Assembly: GCF_001180325.1 (NCBI RefSeq)
Contig: NZ_CVSZ01000071.1
Location: 62,001 to 126,000, forward strand
Length of the DNA: 64,000 nucleotides
Reading direction: 5' to 3'
DNA from: Prochlorococcus marinus
Lineage (GTDB): Bacteria > Cyanobacteriota > Cyanobacteriia > PCC-6307 > Cyanobiaceae
Shown piece after piece: positions 25,528-32,313 of the stretch (position 1 is the first letter of the stretch; each line of letters begins with the position of its first letter). A program made the translations under genes and the position numbers. The notes below the pieces were generated by a model. The model was not told where the DNA came from. It was given only the letters and a program-made list of their open reading frames with translations, and did not search any database.

Positions 25528-25692
25528 CTAATTTTTATTTTCATAGTAATCAGTTATCTTTTTACATTCTTCAAATGAAAGCATGCTTAATCTAGATGTA
25601 GCTTTTATTTTTAGAATTGCACAAACAGCTAATAAGTCGGAGCTATCAACATCAAGTGCTTCAGAAAGCTCTAGGACCCTAAGACCTTTCAT
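25528..25692 (-). CDS. 54-residue IF-2 N-domain-like protein
   Basis: ATG 25692 to TAG. The sequence 'MKGLRVLELSEALDVDSSDL' and the following 'LLAVCAILKIKATSRLSMLS' match the small helical N-terminal domain of translation initiation factor IF-2 (IF2_N: K-R-V-x-E-L-A-x-x-L-x-V-x-S-x-x-L). A free-standing copy could bind RNA or act as a small regulator. Convergent with the DUF2470 gene (18 bases between stops). Confidence 0.65.
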   Translation of the reverse strand: MKGLRVLELSEALDVDSSDLLAVCAILKIKATSRLSMLSFEECKKITDYYENKN

Positions 25693-25736
25693 TAATATTA
25701 AAAAAATCTTTTTCTAAATTATCAAGAACCTTGAAA

Positions 25737-25970
25737 TCAATGTGCAGCATTTTTCCCTAAACCTGCAACGAATGGAAAAGTTTGTTCATCTCCAAATATA
25801 TCTTCTGCTGAAGAATTAGAAATATTATTTTTTTTATTATCAGGCTTAATTTCTTCAATTTCATTAGATATATTCTCCTTGATGTTATTTTCAATTTCTT
25901 TTGCTAATAAATTATTCGTATTAGAAAATATTGAAAAAACTAATACACATAAAAACAAAATAATTCTTTT
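25737..25970 (-). CDS. small secreted protein
   Basis: 77 residues from ATG 25970, chosen because it gives a standard signal peptide 'MKRIILFLCVLVFSIFSNTN'; the frame extends to 26003. The mature part is acidic/asparagine-rich ('EIENNIKENISNEIEEIKPD') and ends 'PFVAGLGKNAAH'. Family not recognised. Confidence 0.6.
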   Translation of the reverse strand, partial: KRIILFLCVLVFSIFSNTNNLLAKEIENNIKENISNEIEEIKPDNKKNNISNSSAEDIFGDEQTFPFVAGLGKNAAH

Positions 25971-26075
25971 CATAAAAAAAAATTTATCTAATACTATTTT
26001 CATATGCCAATAAGGTTATTTAGAAAAACTAGGTAACTTTAAAACAAATCTAAATAAATCAAAATAAAAAATTAT

Positions 26076-26312
26076 TCATCTTCCCAATTTATTTCTATTT
26101 TTAAATCTAATTAAAAAATAAAGACCTAATAACAAAAGAATTGCCAAGGAGTACTGATTAAGAAAAACATAAACTATATAGACGAGAAATGGGAATAAGC
26201 AAGCCCTCTTGAAATTTAATTTTTGTTCCTTTGACATATTTTTCCAATTTAAATATTCTTCCCATTGAAAAATCTTCTTCATTTTTCTACTTCTATTTTT
26301 ACGATTAAACAT
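26076..26312 (-). CDS. small membrane protein, unknown
   Basis: 78 residues (or 68 from the methionine at 26282). A basic, aromatic N-terminus ('KKIFQWEEYLNWKNMSKEQK') precedes two membrane segments separated by a short loop ('FPFLVYIVYVFLNQYSLAIL') and an Arg/Lys-rich end. A helical hairpin protein of unknown role. Confidence 0.55.
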   Translation of the reverse strand: MFNRKNRSRKMKKIFQWEEYLNWKNMSKEQKLNFKRACLFPFLVYIVYVFLNQYSLAILLLLGLYFLIRFKNRNKLGR

Positions 26313-26416
26313 AACTTTATAAATATAGTTTTAGTGATTCTTATGTTAATAAAGAAAAATAATCTACAATATCAAAATAAGTTTTTTCATTGAATAAAAA
26401 TATTTTTTAAAAAAAG

Positions 26417-26836
26417 ATGCACTCAAAACCTGTTTGGAAAATAGAAAAAATTGTTTTACCTCAACATGCAGATCATGCAGGCGTAATGTGGCACGGAAAT
26501 TATTTTAATTGGCTTGAAGAAAGCCGAATAAATGCACTTTCAGAAGTAGGTATAAGTTATTTCGAACTAACTAAAAATGGCTTAGATTTACCTCTAATCA
26601 ATATTTCAATAAAATATAAATCTCCTTTATTCCTTGGTGAAAAAATAATAATCGAGAGCGAATTCAACATTGATACAAGTCCTAGAATTAATGTAATTTC
26701 AAAATTTCTTAACAAGAAAAATAAAATCTTAACGATTGCTGAAGTCAATTTAGTCTTAATAAATAAACTGAATTTTTCTATAATAAGAAAAAGACCAGAT
26801 TTCCTATCGCAAGCCTTTAGTAAGTTAAACGGTTAA
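26417..26836 (+). CDS. hotdog-fold acyl-CoA thioesterase (4HBT family)
   Basis: 139 residues. The 4-hydroxybenzoyl-CoA thioesterase signature is at residues 16-35: 'QHADHAGVMWHGNYFNWLEE', with the catalytic Asp19 and the active-site helix residues Tyr29/Glu34. YbgC-like enzymes hydrolyse acyl- or aryl-CoA; in phototrophs one relative acts on dihydroxynaphthoyl-CoA in phylloquinone synthesis, but that assignment is not proven here. Monocistronic. Confidence 0.85.
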   Translation: MHSKPVWKIEKIVLPQHADHAGVMWHGNYFNWLEESRINALSEVGISYFELTKNGLDLPLINISIKYKSPLFLGEKIIIESEFNIDTSPRINVISKFLNKKNKILTIAEVNLVLINKLNFSIIRKRPDFLSQAFSKLNG

Positions 26837-26878
26837 AATTATTATCCGCCAGTTGAATGATTTATTAAATTATTAATT

Positions 26879-27076
26879 ATGAATATATTTCAAGTTATTG
26901 ATTCTTATCAATATGAAATGGAATCAAGATATCAAGAAAAATCAATGCTTACAAATCTTTTTACAGAGCACAAATTTATAGGATGGTTAGGGTTGTTCAT
27001 AGTATTTTTCTCTATCTTTGCAATTTTTGTTTTTCAGTTTCTTGAATGGGAAAGCAATGACAATAATAAAAGTTAA
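26879..27076 (+). CDS. small single-pass membrane protein
   Basis: 65 residues with an amphipathic N-terminal half ('IDSYQYEMESRYQEKSML'), one membrane span ('FIGWLGLFIVFFSIFAIFVF') and a short acidic tail. No chlorophyll-binding ExxNGR motif is present, so it is not a classical high-light-inducible protein. Followed 40 bases later by an 83-residue gene in the same direction. Confidence 0.6.
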   Translation: MNIFQVIDSYQYEMESRYQEKSMLTNLFTEHKFIGWLGLFIVFFSIFAIFVFQFLEWESNDNNKS

Positions 27077-27116
27077 GAAGATTTAATGCTTATAATTCAA
27101 TTGAATGACTTAAAAA

Positions 27117-27368
27117 ATGGCTATCTACTTAAAAATAACTAACCCTACAGAGGTTGTAAAAAAAAAGACTTCAAAATGGCTTACAGATATTACACCTGAA
27201 AGAATTGATAGAAAATTGGTTGAGGATGAAGTAATTAAAGGCATTATCGAGCAATTAACATTAGAAGGCATAAAAGGAGAAATATCAGCAATTAATGGGT
27301 TTGAAGTAAATGAATCTTCAGTAATAACAAAAAATAATTTTGTTATTAGAAAAACAAAAACTTTTTAG
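27117..27368 (+). CDS. small soluble protein, unknown
   Basis: 83 residues, lysine-rich, with 'MAIYLKITNPTEVVKKKTSK' at the start and 'VEDEVIKGIIEQLTLEGIKG' in the middle. No domain recognised. Located 19 bases upstream of the Mrr-like nuclease gene; co-transcription is likely. Confidence 0.6.
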   Translation: MAIYLKITNPTEVVKKKTSKWLTDITPERIDRKLVEDEVIKGIIEQLTLEGIKGEISAINGFEVNESSVITKNNFVIRKTKTF

Positions 27369-27387
27369 ATCGAAAATAAAAACATAG

Positions 27388-28257
27388 ATGCAAATTTTTT
27401 TTATTTTAATAATTTTTATCATTTTTTTAATTTTTATAATTGCAAGGGATTATCAAATTAAAAAGAAAAAGTTTAAATTAAATAATGCTTTAAATTCCAA
27501 TTTTTTTATTCAAACAATTTATAATTTAATAGAAGAAAACAAATACAATTTGTTAGAGGAGAGGATCAGATTAAGGGAAATAGATGCCTACGGTAACGAG
27601 GATTATAAAAAATGGATTGGCAATCCACCTCTTGATGAAAAATCTATTGAGAAAAATATATTAAATGGATCCAAGCGATTTAAAGAGGGTATACCATACT
27701 TCTGGGAAAAAGTAATTTTAAAAAAATTTGGCAGTATGGAATTATTTTTCGAAAAGTGGAGATCATATTGTAATGAAAATCCTACTATTGATGATGAGAT
27801 AATTGGATCTATTAGAAAGCTCGAGACTGAAGATTGGTTTGTATTCATAGCAAGTCAAATAGAGAAATCATGCTTAAAACTAATAGAAAAAAACTACTCA
27901 AGTAAAAACAAGGAAAGCTACAAAAAAGGTATTAGATTTGAAAATCATTGTATGGAAATTCTCAAACAAAATGGCTGGGAAGTAAAAGAAACGCCTAATA
28001 CAGGAGATCAAGGGGTTGACTTAATTGCTTCAATAAATGATTTGAGAATATGCATTCAATGCAAAGATCATGAAAAAGCCATTGGAAATAAAGCAGTTCA
28101 GGAGATTTCAGCTGGTAAATTATTTTGGAAAGGTACACATGCAATAATAGTCTCAAAATCTGGCTTTACAAAGTCTGCTCATCAACTAGCAAAATCAAAT
28201 AAAGTGGAATTAATCAATGAATATCAATTAAAAGATTTAGGAATGTTTATTGTTTAA
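27388..28257 (+). CDS. membrane-anchored Mrr-like restriction-endonuclease-fold protein
   Basis: 289 residues. An N-terminal membrane anchor (residues 2-20, 'QIFFILIIFIIFLIFIIA') precedes a helical region, then an Mrr_cat domain from about residue 183: 'FENHCMEILKQNGWEV' followed by 'GDQGVDLIAS' (acidic residue near 211) and 'CIQCK' (Q-x-K near 224-226), the PD-(D/E)xK active site. Mrr-like nucleases cut methylated or damaged DNA; a membrane-anchored one is unusual. No methylase lies nearby. Confidence 0.8.
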   Translation: MQIFFILIIFIIFLIFIIARDYQIKKKKFKLNNALNSNFFIQTIYNLIEENKYNLLEERIRLREIDAYGNEDYKKWIGNPPLDEKSIEKNILNGSKRFKEGIPYFWEKVILKKFGSMELFFEKWRSYCNENPTIDDEIIGSIRKLETEDWFVFIASQIEKSCLKLIEKNYSSKNKESYKKGIRFENHCMEILKQNGWEVKETPNTGDQGVDLIASINDLRICIQCKDHEKAIGNKAVQEISAGKLFWKGTHAIIVSKSGFTKSAHQLAKSNKVELINEYQLKDLGMFIV

Positions 28258-28262
28258 ATAGT

Positions 28263-28667
28263 TTATATCAATTGTGTTAAGCCTTCTTTGTAAAGCAAAA
28301 GTGTTGTAAAAGTTCCTGAGGCCCACATTAAACCTCTAGCTGTTGGGATATTAAATACATATGCACCAATATATAAAAAACGCAAAATAGGATGAATCAA
28401 TGCTGCAGTTATTGCAATATTAGAGTCAGTTAAAGTAATCAAACAAAGAAGACATGCAGGTGCATGAAGGGATATACTTTCCCAACAATTTTGATGACAC
28501 CAAACTGCTCGTTTTCCAAAAGAAGGTAATTCATCGAATAAAGCCCTTGGAGCAGACATATTTTCAACAGAATATCCCGCTTTAACTCGCCCTATAGTTA
28601 ATGGAATAATTGATAATAAAACAACAACAACTGAGAAACAAAGGCTCCAGGCAAAAGCTACTTGCAT
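28263..28667 (-). CDS. MAPEG-family membrane protein
   Basis: 134 residues with four membrane segments. The MAPEG signature region is readable as 'RALFDELPSFGKRAVWCHQN' and 'ALIHPILRFLYIGAYVFNIP'. Eukaryotic relatives are glutathione-dependent enzymes of eicosanoid metabolism; the bacterial members (YecN/Slr1147-like) are mostly uncharacterised and could handle lipid peroxides. Convergent with the Mrr-like gene, 5 bases apart. Confidence 0.85.
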   Translation of the reverse strand: MQVAFAWSLCFSVVVVLLSIIPLTIGRVKAGYSVENMSAPRALFDELPSFGKRAVWCHQNCWESISLHAPACLLCLITLTDSNIAITAALIHPILRFLYIGAYVFNIPTARGLMWASGTFTTLLLYKEGLTQLI

Positions 28668-28784
28668 ATGATTTAAATAATATTATTAGCTTAATAATTG
28701 AAGCTCGTTATCGTGATAAATGAAAAATCATTACCATTGATAAAAATTTGCAAAAAATGCTTTAATTTATATTAAAAAAAGTTT

Positions 28785-28910
28785 ATGGATATTTCAAAGA
28801 TAGTTTTAATTTTTGTCATAAGTTTACTAATATATTTTGCTTTTCTGTTTTTAGGATTTTTTCTTAAAAATAAAAATCTAAAGGCACAGAATCTAAAAAA
28901 AGAAGAATAG
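28785..28910 (+). CDS. 41-residue single-pass membrane peptide
   Basis: ATG to TAG. One hydrophobic segment, 'VLIFVISLLIYFAFLFLGFF', followed by a lysine-rich tail, the usual topology of small thylakoid or plasma-membrane peptides. Too short to assign. Confidence 0.5.
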   Translation: MDISKIVLIFVISLLIYFAFLFLGFFLKNKNLKAQNLKKEE

Positions 28911-28973
28911 ATTATTAATTCCTAGAAAATTTACTATTTTCTCAATATTTTTATATTTTTTTGGATATATTTC

Positions 28974-29045
28974 ATGGAAATTAAATTTGATCCAAATAAT
29001 AATAAAAGAAATTTGAAATTAAATAAGACAGTTGCTGGTATATGA
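28974..29045 (+). CDS. possible 23-residue leader coupled to next gene
   Basis: ATG to TGA, 23 codons, overlapping the ATG of the 97-residue gene by four bases (ATGA at 29042-29045). Basic and asparagine-rich. May be a coupling mini-ORF or chance. Confidence 0.25.
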   Translation: MEIKFDPNNNKRNLKLNKTVAGI

Positions 29046-29335
29046 AAAAATTTTATAAATTTCTTAAAAGTTTTCTATTTATATCACTTTGGCTTATTTT
29101 ATCCTCATTTTTAACCAAATATTGGAATACCTTTCATTGGGAATATATTTATTTAAACTTCAGAATTATATTTGATAAAGAATTTTGGTTTGTATTAGAA
29201 AAAATTCTTTTAGGATTTGATATTGGTTACTGGTTAGAAGAAGCTCTAAAATTCTTAAGTTATGAAATACCTAAAGAATCTTTTAAATATTTACCAATTT
29301 ATTTCGTATTAAAGTCTATTTGGATAAAGAATTAA
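29042..29335 (+). CDS. membrane-associated protein, unknown
   Basis: 97 residues, aromatic-rich. A first hydrophobic segment ('FLFISLWLILSSFLTKYW') is near residues 12-29; later segments are amphipathic ('FWFVLEKILLGFDIGYWLEE'). No family recognised. Converges on the PAP/fibrillin gene with 9 bases between stops. Confidence 0.55.
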   Translation: MKKFYKFLKSFLFISLWLILSSFLTKYWNTFHWEYIYLNFRIIFDKEFWFVLEKILLGFDIGYWLEEALKFLSYEIPKESFKYLPIYFVLKSIWIKN

Positions 29336-29344
29336 TTTATATTT

Positions 29345-29887
29345 TCAGTAGATTTTAATAAATTCCTTAAAATTCTTGAATAAAGTCGGTGAATTTATTT
29401 TTCTTAAAACAAATAAAGTTCCTTTATCACCTCTGCAGATTCTAAGCTTATTACTTAAATAAGTTATCTCTAACCACCCTAATTGTTCATTATTTATTTC
29501 TTTTATAGCTTTTATATTTTTTCTTCCGAATTTAGGACCTATAACACCAGCATGTGTAAATTTGACCCCAATTTTTTTTTCATTTATGTAATTAAGTCTT
29601 ATTAAAATACCAGTACCAATAATTGATTTTATTCCTCTAGGTTTTAGTAAATTAAGACCAGTTAAATTTAAGGGATCAAGAATTTGAAGATTATCAATAA
29701 AAGGAGAATATTTTAAAAAGGGACTATTAGAACTACTCCACCTAAGCTCCCAAACACCCTGTAAATCATTTCTATCTTTGCTAAAGGAAAAATTATGATC
29801 AATTTCAAGTTGTTCAGCAATAGTCTGTATACTCTCTGAATTTGGAGAGTTAAGAAGTAAATTTAATAAATCATCTTCGGAATACAT
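29345..29887 (-). CDS. PAP/fibrillin-family lipid-associated protein
   Basis: 180 residues. Fibrillin signature elements are 'LQGVWELRWSSSNSPFLKYS' (about 40-60), 'VKFTHAGVIGPKF' and the C-terminal 'LRICRGDKGTLFVLRK', the lipocalin-like RGxxGxxFVL end found in plastid fibrillins. These proteins associate with thylakoid lipids and plastoglobule-like bodies and protect photosystems under stress. Its start codon abuts the start of the divergent gene (0 bases between). Confidence 0.85.
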   Translation of the reverse strand: MYSEDDLLNLLLNSPNSESIQTIAEQLEIDHNFSFSKDRNDLQGVWELRWSSSNSPFLKYSPFIDNLQILDPLNLTGLNLLKPRGIKSIIGTGILIRLNYINEKKIGVKFTHAGVIGPKFGRKNIKAIKEINNEQLGWLEITYLSNKLRICRGDKGTLFVLRKINSPTLFKNFKEFIKIY

Positions 29888-30250
29888 GTGAAAACCGCTG
29901 AATATATAACTAAGGATAAATACTCACCTCTTTGTGCTATATTCTACCCAGAATATGTTGATTTGATGACAAAGAGCTATTGGCTGAAGAAAATTTCAAT
30001 TCCAAATGCTGATTTATTTCTGGAATATATAAGGACAGTATTACCTTGGATTAAATCTGTGGGAGGAGTAATAGTAAAAAGAGATTTGATACAAGAATCA
30101 ACCTCAAATGAATGGGACGGAGGGCAGCTTGGATTAGTAATAGAATTCGAATCAAAATTTGCTGCTAAAAAAGCATTTTATTCTGAAGTATTTCAAAAAT
30201 ATCTGCAGTCCAGAGATTTAATGGAACTAGTTACTATAAGTACTCTTTAA
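29888..30250 (+). CDS. small alpha/beta-barrel-like protein, unknown
   Basis: 120 residues from GTG 29888. The pattern ('FLEYIRTVLPWIKSVGGVIV', 'LGLVIEFESKFAAKKAFYSE', 'FQKYLQSRDLMELVTI') fits the DUF1330/dimeric ferredoxin-like fold by eye. A later start is possible (Met27), because the GTG abuts the divergent fibrillin start and leaves no room for an upstream ribosome site outside that gene. Function unknown. Confidence 0.6.
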   Translation: MKTAEYITKDKYSPLCAIFYPEYVDLMTKSYWLKKISIPNADLFLEYIRTVLPWIKSVGGVIVKRDLIQESTSNEWDGGQLGLVIEFESKFAAKKAFYSEVFQKYLQSRDLMELVTISTL

Positions 30251-30385
30251 AAATCAACCAATAGCGGTCTCACAAAAACAACTTATAAGTATTTATTACT
30301 ATTAAATTATTTATGTAGTATTTATAACTTCACTACCAATAGCATATTATGCAAAATTTAATTGTAAAAGTAATCTGTTAGTCAA

Positions 30386-30565
30386 ATGAACTATTCAACA
30401 GAAAAGGACGATTATTTGATGACAACTCCGTATACAAAAAAAATTCAGCAAAAATTTGAAAAAGTTAAATCTTTTTTAGAGCAAAATGGATTTAATCCTT
30501 CATCAGAGAGCTTAATGCAAGATATAGTTAGCTCAGAAGAATATATTGCTAAAAATGGCTTATAA
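30386..30565 (+). CDS. 59-residue soluble protein
   Basis: ATG to TAA. Helical, with 'YTKKIQQKFEKVKSFLEQNG' followed by 'PSSESLMQDIVSSEEYIAKN'. No family recognised. Stop lies 4 bases from the stop of the convergent ssl1498-like gene. Confidence 0.5.
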   Translation: MNYSTEKDDYLMTTPYTKKIQQKFEKVKSFLEQNGFNPSSESLMQDIVSSEEYIAKNGL

Positions 30566-30569
30566 ATTA

Positions 30570-30749
30570 TCAGAATATATTCAAAGTCCTTAAATAATAA
30601 AAACCGCCTATTAGAAAAGGTAATAATATTCCAATAAATAAAAATATGGATTTCTTTGATTCGCCTTCTGATATGGGATTAATTTCTGGTTCAATTGCAA
30701 AACCATTTTGTCTACCACCGCTTTCGGTTGTATAACCTTTTTTATTCAT
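30570..30749 (-). CDS. ssl1498-family light-harvesting-like peptide
   Basis: 59 residues on the minus strand. The N-terminal 'GYTTESGGRQNGFAIEPEI' matches the YTTExGGRxNxFAxEP signature of the cyanobacterial ssl1498 family of light-harvesting-like small proteins; a single membrane span ('IFLFIGILLPFLIGGFYYL') follows. These are thylakoid proteins of unclear function, suspected in photosystem assembly or pigment handling. Confidence 0.8.
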   Translation of the reverse strand: MNKKGYTTESGGRQNGFAIEPEINPISEGESKKSIFLFIGILLPFLIGGFYYLRTLNIF

Positions 30750-30834
30750 AAGAAAAATAATCTAAGCAGATTATCTCATGTAAAAACTTATTTAAAAAAA
30801 TTTTTTACATTTAGAATTAAACTAATTTTAAGAT

Positions 30835-30969
30835 TTAATAATTGGTTTCAATCTGAGATTTCAATTTGGCAGCTTTTTTTAAAAGACCTACAACTTCCTT
30901 ACGGCCAGTAGCAAATTCAGCCCTGTTAAGTAACTCGCTATATTTTTTTGTGATTTCTCTATGATTCAT
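30835..30969 (-). CDS. 44-residue basic helical protein
   Basis: ATG 30969 to TAA. Begins 'MNHREITKKYSELLNRAEFA' and continues with 'TGRKEVVGLLKKAAKLKSQI', an amphipathic helical, lysine-rich peptide. It lies upstream of the ssl1498-like gene on the same strand. Unrecognised. Confidence 0.5.
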   Translation of the reverse strand: MNHREITKKYSELLNRAEFATGRKEVVGLLKKAAKLKSQIETNY

Positions 30970-31055
30970 TTTGAATATTACATTAATTAAATTATAAAGT
31001 TACTAAAAATATTTTTTGTATAAAAGATATCAAAATAGAGTTTAAAAACCTTAAC

Positions 31056-31358
31056 TTATTTAAACCAACCTTTTTTATTTGGTTTAATCTCTTCTTTAAT
31101 AACTTCTTTTTTTCTCCCAAATAATCCCTTTTTTTGGACTGGCAAATTCTCTTCAACAGGTTTAGATTTTCTGGTAAATAAGCCTTTTTTAGGTTCTTTT
31201 TTAATTGATTCTTTTACGTCGGAAATCTTTGTTTTTTTAGAATTTGATTTTGAATTTTTGGGTTTTCTATCTGCAAATAAAGTTTGATAGACAAAAAAAC
31301 CAAAAACAGCCAAAAAGCCTAATGCCTGTACTAGAGCAGTTCCAAGATTATCAAACAT
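31056..31358 (-). CDS. membrane protein with KKGLF repeat tail
   Basis: 100 residues: an N-terminal membrane span ('ALVQALGFLAVFGFFVYQTL') and a basic cytoplasmic tail with three spaced repeats of the form K-K-G-[LW]-F (EPKKGLF, QKKGLF, NKKGWF). The repeats may be short interaction motifs. Its ATG follows directly on the stop of the gene upstream (31359), so the pair is one operon. No family name. Confidence 0.65.
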   Translation of the reverse strand: MFDNLGTALVQALGFLAVFGFFVYQTLFADRKPKNSKSNSKKTKISDVKESIKKEPKKGLFTRKSKPVEENLPVQKKGLFGRKKEVIKEEIKPNKKGWFK

Positions 31359-31544
31359 TTAGGCCTCAACTTTGTATAGTGATTCATTTTCTTTCGCTTC
31401 TATACATTTATTATCATCAGACAAGCATTCGATTTCTGCCTTCTTCTCAGTATGAGAACTGCAACCACCTGCATTTGCATTAGATATTGAAAACAAAGTT
31501 AGTACACCTAAAATTAAGGTGCATGAGGTGTTAATCGGTTTCAT
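31359..31544 (-). CDS. small secreted cysteine-containing protein
   Basis: 61 residues from ATG 31544 (the frame extends to 31580 without a better start). Signal peptide 'LILGVLTLFSISNANA', then 'GGCSSHTEKKAEIECLSDDN' with Cys in GGC-x-x-H, and two further Cys. The GGC..H pattern recurs in the secreted protein at 50445-50666, suggesting metal binding or disulfide chemistry. A perfect palindromic operator candidate lies 30 bases upstream. Confidence 0.65.
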   Translation of the reverse strand: MKPINTSCTLILGVLTLFSISNANAGGCSSHTEKKAEIECLSDDNKCIEAKENESLYKVEA

Positions 31545-31573
31545 GAGTTTTATTTTTATTATGGAAAAATAAT

Positions 31574-31587
31574 TTCGCAATTGCGAA
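31574..31587. promoter_or_regulatory. palindromic operator candidate TTCGCAATTGCGAA
   Basis: Perfect 14-base palindrome, 30 bases upstream of the start at 31544, in a region otherwise nearly free of G and C. A further half site TGCGAA occurs at 31603-31608. This looks like a dimeric regulator's operator for the 31544-31056 operon; the regulator is unknown. Confidence 0.55.
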
Positions 31588-31628
31588 GATAATCTTCTCT
31601 TCTGCGAAAAGTATCCCTTTTTATATAT

Positions 31629-31808
31629 CTATTTGTAGTAATTAACTAAATCGATAATTAATATTGCAAGTAATGAAAAACCTAAAATGAAAGGTAAATA
31701 AGGATATTTATTTAAAATTTTATTTAGTTGATCTTTCGATGTTTGTTTTTCCTTTTTCTTTTCTCTAGGTGGTAAGCCTAACTCTTCCCTTCTCTTAGCT
31801 TCTCCCAT
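31629..31808 (-). CDS. 59-residue MGEAKRR-type membrane peptide
   Basis: ATG 31808 to TAG. Starts 'MGEAKRREELGLPPREKKKE', an N-terminus shared by several small cyanobacterial proteins, and carries a C-terminal membrane span ('LPFILGFSLLAILIIDLV'). DUF2839-like at the N-terminus is possible. Unknown function. Confidence 0.55.
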   Translation of the reverse strand: MGEAKRREELGLPPREKKKEKQTSKDQLNKILNKYPYLPFILGFSLLAILIIDLVNYYK

Positions 31809-31933
31809 AATTTTTTAAACTATTTAGGACTATTTTATAAATTTAGTCGTGATAGTGTATTGTTCTGGATTTAAATTATTAAAGGTTAATTTAGTTTAAA
31901 TTATGGATATATTAAAAATATATAAAAAATTAC

Positions 31934-32041
31934 ATGATAGAAGTAGTCTGGTCAGTAAATATAATGATTGCGATTCTGATTATTGGTGTTGCCTGGGTTC
32001 TTTATTACATATTTACTTATGATCAAAAATTTACTTCCTAG
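31934..32041 (+). CDS. 35-residue single-pass membrane peptide
   Basis: ATG to TAG: 'MIEVVWSVNIMIAILIIGVA' continues through one span and ends 'YYIFTYDQKFTS'. Ends 4 bases before the Nif11-like gene and probably shares its transcript. Confidence 0.5.
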   Translation: MIEVVWSVNIMIAILIIGVAWVLYYIFTYDQKFTS

Positions 32042-32045
32042 ATAA

Positions 32046-32228
32046 ATGTCAGATAAAGATCTAAGTAATTTTCTAAAAAAAATAGAGCAACTTAATCAAA
32101 TTGCTGAGCTAATTAAAAAAAATCCTAGTAAAAAGTTATCCCTTTCAAAATGTATGAATCATGAAGAAGTAATTAGATTAACCACTGAATGGGGTTTTGA
32201 TATTGGTAAAAGGTGGGGAGAATATTAA
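32046..32228 (+). CDS. Nif11-like short peptide
   Basis: 60 residues. The helical pattern 'LSNFLKKIEQLNQIAELIKK' followed by 'HEEVIRLTTEWGFDIG' resembles the Nif11 domain, found in nitrogen-fixation-associated proteins and as leader of some ribosomal natural products. No Gly-Gly cleavage site and no modification enzyme lie nearby, so a lanthipeptide precursor role is not supported here. It starts 4 bases after a 35-residue membrane peptide gene. Confidence 0.6.
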   Translation: MSDKDLSNFLKKIEQLNQIAELIKKNPSKKLSLSKCMNHEEVIRLTTEWGFDIGKRWGEY

Positions 32229-32313
32229 TTGATTTTATTACCAGCATTATTAAAATTACCATCAACTTCAAATTAAATTCCTAAAATTAATTAGTATTTC
32301 TTATATTGGAGTT

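Noticed and set aside
26879..27076. High-light-inducible (Hli) protein
   Set aside because: Size and single span fit, but the chlorophyll-binding ExxNGR-type motif is missing.
30708..30911. 67-codon plus-strand frame
   Set aside because: Antisense to the ssl1498-like gene and the 44-residue gene, both with better coding evidence.
31244..31483. 79-codon plus-strand frame
   Set aside because: Overlaps two coupled minus-strand genes with a membrane anchor and a signal peptide; shadow.
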